A stretch of DNA of 64,000 nt from Cotesia glomerata (Eukaryota > Arthropoda > Insecta > Hymenoptera > Braconidae). The translations under genes were made by a program, and so were the position numbers. The DNA lies in contig NC_058166.1 of NCBI RefSeq assembly GCF_020080835.1, positions 18,997,043-19,061,042 on the forward strand, written 5' to 3'. A model generated the notes under the pieces. That model saw only the letters and a program-made list of their open reading frames with translations, was not told where the DNA came from and did not search any database. Positions 55,940 to 64,000 of this stretch are shown here, in pieces. Within the stretch, counting starts at the first letter, position 1. Every line of letters begins with the position of its first letter.

Positions 55940-57590
55940 TTTTCGAAATCACCACCATAAATCCGCCGTAAAAACAAAGAAGTTAAAAAAAAATAATGAT
56001 CCATCAATTCATCTATGTTTTATGGCCAAAAATAAGTTTGACCCTCCTTGTAAATAATTACCAAAAAAATAAAATTTCACCGTCTCAACAATGATTTAAA
56101 GAAGAAAAAAAAAACTATCTGACCAGAACGATACTTAGCAGATTTAAAAAAAAATCAAACCAATTAGTTAAATACACGGTAGCCGAAACCTCATTGGCTA
56201 TTCGAGTCATCCCTGGCAATATCTCAGTGCAGAGCCAGCGAAAACTATTTCAGGTTGTTTAAAAGAGATTTCTTAGGAGAAACCGGGAGCTGAGCAGAGA
56301 AGCGCAAGTAGAGTAGAGACGATGCAAAAAGAGCCGAGCCAGTTTGCTTGGGTTAGCTAGAAGAGTTCTTTGGGTGAATATACTGAGTAGTCCCTTACAA
56401 CCGCGTCTATCGTGTACGGTCATCTGAAATTCAAGTAACGCACGCCTTGGTTCTCAGGGGGTCTTTGCTATCGGCTACTTTGCAAGCTAGCAAGCGCGCA
56501 CGTGCGAGTCGACTCCCTGAACCGCGGTCTCTCTCGGTCCTCCAGACATCTTGCCGAGCTCCGATATCTTTTATACTTTATACTTCCTTTTCCTTTTCCT
56601 CGTACTTATTTGCTTTATTTTTGCAATTTTTTTTTAACTTTTTTTTTCAAGTCGGTATTGGACTCCGTGATGTACCAATGCTCCGCAGTTAAGCCATACA
56701 CGAGAGCGAGATGAGATATTCATGGTGTCCTTAAATTTACGAACTCGTTGTAATAAAATTGCGTTGAGACTCGGTATGAGTATGAGCATTCAGATATATG
56801 CACGCACGTACCTCATAATATTTTTTAGTTTTTTTAATTCCACTTTAAATTTTGATTTATAAAATTTATATTTTAAATTTAAATATATATCTGCAAAATT
56901 TATTATTTTTTAAAATAAAAAAACAATCGGAATTTTTTTAAAATCAAGTTCGATTTTCTTATCACAATTAAATCGCGAAAAGTTGTTCCTTTGAAAGCGT
57001 TTTACGCGGAAAAAATGAAAAAAAAAAAAAAGTAAACCTCGTGTTATCTTATAAATTTGTATTTTGTTTATTATTATTATGATTATTATTTAAGAAAGAT
57101 TCCGTTATTTAAAACCGGATGAATCCGAAACGAAATTCAGGAACGTCGATTATTATCCCGTCATATCCTCGTGCAGAGTTTGAGTTTGGTGAAGCTCTGG
57201 GTACAGTATCCTCTTCGCGTTTCTTAGGAATCTCTCACGGTTGGCTCAGCACGTTCGTATGTACGGTTTGGTACATACTCAACCCTTTTTTCTCTGTTCT
57301 CTTTCATCTTCTTTTTAAAAATTCTCCTTTTTTTTATCTCATATACTTCTCGCTCATTCACTACACACAGTTTTCTCGAACGATTCTTATCGCACATTAC
57401 CTTCCCCTTCATAAATAAAAAATAACAACTAAAAAATTACAAAGCCGTACCAGAGAATATTCAGCAAAATAAATTTAAAATATAATAAAATTATTATATC
57501 TGGGGAGAATAAAAAATGAACAAATTTTTAATTTAAAGAATAACAATAATAATTATTATTTAACGAAAAAATTTTTTGATTAAATTAACA
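55940..57590. other. Long single-copy segment, GC-rich 56160-56800 and 57110-57400
   Basis: Overlapping plus frames at 56447-56714 and a 99-codon plus frame at 57119-57418 lack known motifs and splice sites. CACGTAC|CTC at 56811 would be a minus-strand donor without a matching acceptor. The area is a reasonable place to look for a promoter. Confidence 0.35.
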
Positions 57591-57599
57591 AACCACTAG

Positions 57600-58510
57600 C
57601 AAATCTAGCTACTATAAAAATGAATATAACTCTTGAAATATTGATTTTAAAAAAATCATGAAAATTCAAAATTGTAGCTAAAGAAATTTCCTATCAAAAA
57701 TGTTTATATAGGGCTATCTTCAATATTTTAGGAGATATATTAATTTAACGAGATATAGTAATTCAAATAGTGCTCATATACACAGAAAAAAAGGTTCACT
57801 TGAACCAAGAAAATATTTTTCTTCCTAATTATTTTCTTGAGCGAAAAAAATTTTTTTTTGACACAAGAAATTTCATTTATTCCAACAAAATTAATTCTCT
57901 TGCTATAAGAAATACGTATCTTGATCCAAGAAAATTTATTTAAGTCAAGAAAATCTTGTTGTTTTGAGAAAATTCAGCCTCTTGCTCCAAAAAATTTAGT
58001 TCTTGATAGAAGTAAATTTTCTTGTCAAATATTCTATGGTATCATATATTCAAATATTCAAGAGAAAAATTTTCTCAAGGTGAGAAAATTTTTTTCTCAG
58101 CTGAAGAAGGTGGCGCTGCTTCCCTAAAGTATTTAAAAATCTTGATCAAATATAAAAATTTATTGTATCAAGAATTTATGACAATTTGAATTAAGAAAAA
58201 ATGACTTCCACCAAGAATAGAATTTAAAGAAAAATTTTTACTTCGGCCAACACAACTTCGGTCTTCCTTCAGGCACCCGAAAATTTTCTTGAGCCAAGTA
58301 ATTTTGTTCTCCAGTCAAGAAATTTTTCTTTCTGTGTAGTCGAAAATTAAAAATCATTATTTAATCACTCTAAAAATGGCTTTAACTTGAAATATTGATT
58401 TTTGGGAAAAATCATAAGAACTAAAAACTGTAGCTTAGGAAATTTTCTACAAAAAATGTTTTTATACTATGGAGCTATCTTCAATATTTTAGGAGATGCA
58501 ATACTAATTA
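57600..58510 (-). repeat. Family F sequence interrupted by a family B MITE
   Basis: AATATAACTCTTGAAATATT to ATAGTGCTCATATA precedes the MITE, and GTCGAAAATTAAAAATC to CTTCAATATTTTAGGAGATG follows it. Joining the flanks restores the unbroken form seen near 39813-39830. Confidence 0.8.
57781..58336 (-). mobile_element. Family B MITE, inverted copy
   Basis: It runs from TA|CACAGAAAAAAAGG to CAAGAAATTTTTCTTTCTGTG|TA. It is the reverse complement of the 19028 copy, somewhat shorter. The CTCF-like string AAGGTGGCGCTGCTTCCC is at 58107-58124. It is inserted in family F with a TA duplication confirmed by the paralogous empty site. Confidence 0.85.
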
Positions 58511-58519
58511 TCTAATAAC

Positions 58520-59390
58520 TATAAAAATTATTACGACTTCTTAAATATTTATTTAAAAGAAAAATATACAGCCAATAAAAAATGAACAAGCAAACAACTT
58601 TAAATTTGAAATATGAAATATTAAATAACAATAATAAATAATCAGATTCAGCAATTTGTAGGCATTGTAACAAGTTTATTGATATAACCAGTGATAATAA
58701 TTTAACAAAACCAAAAAAAAAAGGCCTAAAAAAGCCCCAAAAAAAATACAAACTGGAGATGACAGTACAACACCCAAAAGAACACCGAGGAATAAAGATT
58801 GGAGAGTTGCGGAAAAATTGTGGGTTGTTTTATATTCGCGGCTTGTTTATCGCACGAGCGTGAATTGTGTATATTTATTTGGCAGTCAGTACGTGGCGCG
58901 CTTCCGAAACAACCGCCATTACTTACATTGCACCACGCGGAGAGGAGAACTCTCGTTCTCTCTTTATGCTTTTGCTTTTATTTTTCATTTTTATTCCTAC
59001 TTTTATTTTTTTCTCAAACTCTCTTATTCTCTTATTTACTCTTGCACTCTTATTGCCCTCTTGTCCCTTACACTCCATAACACAGCTCTAACTCTGCCAT
59101 TTGCAAATTCCCACAGATCCAACATCCAACAAATTAAATAAAAAATACGTGACATCCCCCGGTATGTTATTAGAATATTACTTCTCTCATTTCTTTTCTC
59201 TTCAACTACACAAGTATTTGCATTGTGCATCATGCTAATGTAAAAAACTCGTTACTCTTTCTTCTTCCTTCTAAACGGGTACTAAATTCCTTTTTATTCA
59301 TCCGTAAAATTCAACATAAATCTCTTTTAAAAACAAAATGACCCTAAAACTTTCGCTATTTCAAACTCAAGACTCCAAAATTAACAAATT
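58520..59390. other. Single-copy segment, GC-rich 58740-59280
   Basis: Three overlapping plus frames (58799-59141) and one minus frame (59036-59233) share the same low-complexity TCTT-rich sequence and cannot all be coding. None is recognised. Confidence 0.4.
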
Positions 59391-59394
59391 GATT

Positions 59395-59960
59395 GACTTT
59401 TGATCTCCCGAGCTGAAAAATTTGAAAATTACTTCAGACCAGCCAATTTAGTAATATTTTTAAACGGCGATATCTTTTGAACGTGTCGGTCGATTTTGAT
59501 TTATTTGCCGGCAATCGGCACAGTTTTTCAAGCCCAAAAAGTGTATACAAGGTTTTGAGTCGATAGCTTCAATAATTAAAAAGTTATCTCAAAAAAACTT
59601 AAAAACAATTTTGTTTATTAGTTTTTATTTATTTGAATATCTTTTAAACAGCTTGACCGATTGATTTCTAATTCTAATCAGATTTAAGTCTCGACAAACC
59701 CTTCAAAGGACGTGTCAAGCGTCTCAATCGATTGATTCGTTTTAAAGATATCATACGACAAAATTTAACTTAGATACACGCGCGCACTCACACGGACGGA
59801 CGTCCAGCCGGGAATAGTTAAAATAGCTTCCTAGGAGCTCAAAACCCGGAAATCTGATGGAAACTCGAATTCTCAAAATCCGGCAAAATCAATAACTTGC
59901 TATTATTAACATAATCAAGTTCATTATTATTCCAAAAAAAGTTTGCAAATAAATTTCGGT
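59395..59960 (+). repeat. Family E repeat, copy 1
   Basis: The order is AAACGGCGATATCTTTTGAA, GATTTATTTGCCGGCAATCG, AGCCCAAAAAGTGTATACAA, GGACGTGTCAAGCGTCTCAA, ACGGACGTCCAGCCGGGAAT, CTTCCTAGGAGCTC and GAATTCTCAAAATCCGGC. It has no coding frame. It is likely a non-autonomous mobile element, but its ends are not defined. Confidence 0.75.
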
Positions 59961-60690
59961 CATTCCACAAACAGCCAATTTAGTAATACACTGATAGAAG
60001 GATTTATTTGTATTAAAAAATATTTGTTAATAGTTAACAAATCATTTATTAGAGACCATTTTTAGTATCAAACAAATATTTCTTAGTATTTAAAATGATT
60101 TGTTTGTATTTAATAAATCAGATATTCATTTATTAAATATTAATAAATCTTTTTTAAATACTAAGAAATATTTGTTAAGGACTAAAAGTGGTCTCTAATA
60201 AATGATTTGTTAAATATTAACAAATATTTTAACTATAAACAAATCCTTCTATCAGTGTATCTTTAAACGGCGATATATTTGGAACGCGTCGGTTGATTTT
60301 GATTTTTTTTGCCGGCAATCGACGCAGTTTCTCAAGCCCAAAAAATGTATACAAGATTTTGAGTCAATAGCTTCAAGAATTAAAAAGTTATCTCAAAAAA
60401 ACTTGAAAATAATTTTGTTTATTGGTTTTTATTTGTTTGAATATCTTTTAAACGGCTTGACCGATTGATTTCTAATTCTAATCAGATCTAAGTCTCGACA
60501 AACCCTTTCAAAGGACGTGTCAAGCGTCTCAATCGGTTGATTCGTTCTAAAGATATCGTACGGCACTTACACGGCCGGACGTCCAGCCGGGAATAGTCAA
60601 AATAGATTCCTAGGAGCTCAAAACCCAGAGATCTGACGAAAACTCGAATTCTCAAAATCCGGCGAAAACAATAACTTGCTACTTTTGATA
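59961..60690 (+). repeat. Family E repeat, copy 2, split by a family D MITE
   Basis: This is a tandem second copy. CCAATTTAGTAATA at 59975 is separated from CTTTAAACGGCGATAT at 60260 by the D element; copy 1 has the two joined at 59444-59474. It then follows copy 1 to TCCGGCGAAAACAATAACTT. Confidence 0.8.
59989..60257. mobile_element. Family D MITE, short subtype, in family E copy 2
   Basis: It runs from TA|CACTGATAGAAGGATTTA to AATCCTTCTATCAGTG|TA. It folds almost end to end and is very similar to 42830-43099. The TA target is confirmed against family E copy 1. Confidence 0.85.
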
Positions 60691-60860
60691 AATTATCTAT
60701 TTTGAAAGGAGCAATTCATTAGAGAATAAAAAAACGGTAATCATGCAACCAATTAAAAAGTGAATTCAATTAAGAACTGTACCGGCGTATTGATGGGTGA
60801 TATTAACATGACGAAATGGTAACTAAATATAATACAAATAGAAAAGTGCCTGAACCCCTA

Positions 60861-61322
60861 CACTGATAGAAAATTTATGTTGACTCAAGAGATATTTTCT
60901 TTATCTAAGAATTTATTTTGGAAGACAAATGATTATTTTGCTTTAAGAATTTCTTGTCTTGATTTAGATTTTCTCGGCTTAAGAGCTATATTATGTTCAA
61001 TCGATACATTTAAGTTTTCAACCAAAATAACATTGTCGTTTAAAAAACTTAAAATAATTCATCAAAGTATATTTCAAAAACTAAATAGTCTTTAATTGTT
61101 ATACCAAATAAAAATTATTTCTTGGAAATAAGTAAATTAATGAATGACTCAAAAAAAAAAAGCCATTCTTAACACAAGTCGGTAACATCTTGAATCAATG
61201 TTATCGCCTATCTTGAACCAAGAGACAAAAATTCTTGAAAGAAATATATCTATATCTAGTTTCAAGAGTTCAAGTTTTGAAGAAAAAAAGTTTCTTGAAT
61301 CAAGATTATTTTTCTATCAGTG
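60861..61322. mobile_element. TA-target MITE with family D ends and family B-like interior
   Basis: It runs from TA|CACTGATAGAAAATTTATG to TTATTTTTCTATCAGTG|TA. The interior has TTGACTCAAGAG and TTCTTGAATCAAG words like family B, but the terminal 10 bp are those of family D. A 72-codon plus frame (60877-61095) lies inside and is not recognised. Confidence 0.75.
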
Positions 61323-61364
61323 TACACGAGAGAAAATGAGGCAAAAATAGCTGCCGGTATTTAT

Positions 61365-61490
61365 ATTAGCATCGAATTCTCAAAATTCGGCGAAATCAAT
61401 AACTTGCTATTATTAACATAATCAAGTTCATTATTATTCCAACAAAAGTTTGTAAATAAATTTCGGTCATTCTACAAACTAGTAACATTT
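61365..61490 (+). repeat. Family E, copy 3, right end only
   Basis: GAATTCTCAAAATTCGGCGA to TTCGGTCATTCTACAAACTA repeats 59870-59963 closely, so three copies of this end lie within 2 kb. Confidence 0.8.
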
Positions 61491-61499
61491 GATGTATGC

Positions 61500-62250
61500 A
61501 ATTAAAAACTTTTTCGAGTCCATTCAATTTTACAAACCCAAAAGAAGTTTCTTCGAAGACCAACGTAACCTACTTCGAAACTCAATAAAACTATCCAAAA
61601 GAGCTTTATTAAAATAGGAAGTTACTTAATTTTAGAAATAAATTAACCGTAAATAAAATTGACTTTTATAAATTAAATAATCCGACGGATACTCTTATAA
61701 CTCAACTGAGGATTAAAAAGCTTGATGACCTCTCTAGCAGTTATCAGCAATCACCCGAAATACCTTTTTCCAATCAAGTGACAACGTCATTGGAGCCCGA
61801 CAGCCGGAATTATGACAGATTGACCGTTTTTTATGGAAACATAAATATAAATATAAATCTTTCTCTCGCGTGTATGCAGAAGGCTTGATAACATAAAATA
61901 TAACCGAGAGCTTTTTATGCAGCAGCAGGTCTAGCCCTAAAATGCAAAAAGCGAGGGCAGGACAGTTTGACAAGTTAAGTTCTGAAGGCTGTACACGTAC
62001 GCACGTGCTTGTCATCCTGGATATACAGAAAGCCAACTCAGGAATAGAAGACGACAAGCAATATATAGCTCTGGAGTTGGATATATATGTATAGATATAA
62101 CGAGACCGAAATCCTCGGCGAGCACATTCGATTGAGTCACGTAAAGTCCGACCACAATTTGGCTAGCATGCAGCTACACGCAACATAACGTTGCAAGAGT
62201 GACGTGGATGAACCTTCCTACGTGAACATTTTCATCAATAATTCTATTTT
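61500..62250. other. Single-copy, GC-richer from 61680
   Basis: A minus frame of 107 codons (61734-62057) opposes the proposed transcript and has no motif I know. No repeats. It ends at the acceptor for the 62254 exon. Confidence 0.35.
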
Positions 62251-62253
62251 CAG

Positions 62254-62328
62254 TGTCTCAACTCTTCAGTGAGACAATTCCCCGATGATTTACATGCACA
62301 CACCCTCACACGAGAGAACAGGACCAGG
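62254..62328 (+). CDS. Candidate exon, 75 nt, same putative gene
   Basis: The acceptor ATTCTATTTTCAG ends at 62253 with a good tract. Frame one is open for 25 codons (starting CLNSSVRQFPDD) up to AGG|GTAATA, a moderate donor; the other two frames have stops. Frame one is the frame predicted from the candidate exon at 46911, which ends on a codon boundary. A stronger donor, CAGAT|GTAAGT, lies at 62393/62394. Using it would add a stop at 62338, giving a non-coding or C-terminal exon. The family is unknown. Confidence 0.4.
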
Positions 62329-62329
62329 G

Positions 62330-62574
62330 TAATAAAATGTTAAAGGATAAAAAAGCTCTGTTGTGTGTGTATATGCACCGAGGTATTGACAGATGTAAGT
62401 TGAATTTATTTATGGATTTTATAAAATTCACGATGCATCTCATAAATCTCGATGAAATTTAGCGCATTGCAAGAGGGATTTATTCCAATTCAATAAAAAT
62501 TTTTAATATTTCAGGACCTGATAAATCCAGCTTGTTTATTGTTGATAGAAATGTTTGAAATATTTAATAAGCTT
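62330..62574. other. Downstream flank of the candidate exon
   Basis: It holds the alternative donor at 62394 and a TGTGTGTG run near 62363. TTTTTAATATTTCAG ends at 62513 and is another acceptor-like string without a donor. Confidence 0.3.
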
Positions 62575-63110
62575 TATTAACTGCTGATGAATTTTTTAGT
62601 TTTAAATTATTTTATTGATATTTATTCATGTTTGAGTTACTCATACAATTGAGAGGATAAAGAAAATTGGTTTTTCGACGTATTTATGTAATAAAATAAT
62701 TTTTTAGTTAAATTAAATATTATTGACAAGATCTTAACCTGCATTAATGCCTCTTTTAATTTAAATTCTTAAAATTTTTAATTTTTTTTTAAATGCATTG
62801 ATGAATTTTTTAGTTTTAAATGATTTAATTTATATTTATTCATCGTTGAGTAACTCATACAATTAAGCGGATAAGAAGACTTATTTTTTCGACGTATTTG
62901 TGTGATAAAATATTTTTTTTAGTTAATTTCAATATTATTAACAAGATCTTGACCTGCATTATTGCCTTTTTTAATTTAAATTCTTGAAATTGTAAATTTT
63001 TTTAAAAATGCATTAATGAATTTTTTAAATTATCAAATTAAGAAAAATAAATTTTTTAAATTGTTAATCATTTTATAAAATGCATTGATTAATTTTTTAA
63101 CAACAATATT
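62575..63110. repeat. Family V tandem repeat, about 215-bp monomer, 2.4 copies
   Basis: GATGAATTTTTTAGTTTTAA at 62585 recurs at 62800, with a diverged TAATGAATTTTTTAAA at 63014. Units share AACTCATACAATT, TTTTTCGACGTATTT, AAGATCTTRACCTGCATTA and TTTAATTTAAATTCTT. No coding frame survives. Confidence 0.8.
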
Positions 63111-63114
63111 ATTT

Positions 63115-64000
63115 CAAAAATTTAATTCAAAAGTACCCCAACTATCTATATTATGATTAAAATATCAAAATATTAATTCCACGTTTCCTTATTCATAAAT
63201 TTTTAAGTCCCGACAGTCATATTGTGACAGCAAGCTATTATTATTATAAATAAATAGTTTTATTTTCCATTAAAGATCAAGCTTTATTCCGCGGTAAAAT
63301 AATAAGTGTCTACCTCCCTGTCAAAGTCAGTCGATTTGGATCTGGCGATAAATTAAAAAATTTAACTATTAAAACAGTACTTGTACGCCTTAACATATTC
63401 TCAGGTCTTTACTGCAATAGTAACTCTGTACAATATAGTACACTAAATAATTGTACAATAATCGTGATTGTAATAGAGCCACCAGGAAGGATTACTTGCC
63501 GTAACTCCTCCACATCTTGACTTGAAGTACAAACCAATACAACCTCCTCATTATATATATGTATATGTATATGTATATGTATGTATATATAGTTACCAAG
63601 TAAAGCACTTCTCATCAGGGATTACAGAACCAGTTATCGCACACTTGAGAGCTCCTATCCAGAGAGTAGAGTTACGAATCAATTAATTTCGCGCTGTTCT
63701 CACCGTAATGAGCCACTGCTGCATTATTTGCATCATAAAATTGTTAAATTAGTGTACCTACCATAACTAATACTCCACTTCATACTTACAAATGGTACTA
63801 CTTTTTTGGCTCCATTAACTTAACACCGAAACTCATTACATTTTTTTATAATATTATTATAAATATTATGAACTATATTTTATATAGAATATTCTGTACT
63901 GCCTAACGGAGTTTTAATAAAATCTTATCCCAATTGATTCACTCTGATTGCGGATTATTATTAAACACGCAACAATACTGATAAAATTTTTTTTAACTGC
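63115..64000. other. Spacer to window end
   Basis: GACAGTCATATTGTGACAGC at 63213-63232 resembles the family A terminal hairpin and may be a diverged relic. A TATATG run lies at 63553-63589. 63280-63800 is GC-richer and unique, with a minus frame at 63409-63615 that is unrecognised. Confidence 0.4.

Noticed and set aside
61734..62057. 107-codon minus-strand frame
   Set aside because: No recognisable domain and it opposes the strand of the candidate exons nearby.
1..64000. CRISPR array, bacterial operons, ribosome binding sites or phage
   Set aside because: The long tandem arrays have diverged monomers without spacer structure. Composition, splice signals and transposon types are those of an insect nuclear genome.

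Overview
This window is AT-rich nuclear DNA from an insect, probably a hymenopteran and perhaps a parasitoid wasp. The evidence is metazoan-type splice signals with T-rich tracts, dense Helitron-like, TA-target and TTAA-target elements, a copia-type primer binding motif, and a fragment that loosely resembles a DUF4806 protein. The species-level guess is inference. No complete protein-coding gene is present. Open frames are short, and none of the long ones looks like a known protein.

Two sequence types alternate. One is moderately GC-richer, apparently single-copy sequence (for example 1025-1410, 2395-3120, 6370-7440, 10540-11480, 14640-15520, 16830-17640, 27300-28450, 45300-46100, 50000-50930, 54300-54850, 56160-57420, 58740-59280, 61680-62400). 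The other is very AT-rich repeat sequence. At least twelve repeat families recur here. They are named A to V in the entries so that copies can be matched. A is a Helitron-like hairpin element. B, C and D are TA-target MITEs. E is a dispersed repeat. F, K, L and M are tandem arrays with monomers near 187 bp. G is a 50-bp GC-rich motif. I, J and N are larger nested elements. Several insertions can be proved inside the window because an uninterrupted relative of the target survives elsewhere.

The right half appears to lie in long introns of a plus-strand gene. Candidate exons with good splice sites lie at 33821-33878, 46911-47025 and 62254-62328, and the single open frame of each joins the next in phase. 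A 28-nt candidate micro-exon lies at 45447-45474. At 48364/48365 an excellent 3' splice site abuts a 5' splice site with no exon between them, as at Drosophila recursive splice sites. A matching site occurs on the minus strand at 11620/11621. I cannot name the host gene, and the coding status of the exons is unproved.

The signals most worth pursuing are the zero-length splice sites, the 50-bp G motif found six times without shared flanks, CTCF-like motifs carried by a MITE family, and the nested stack at 40330-42320.
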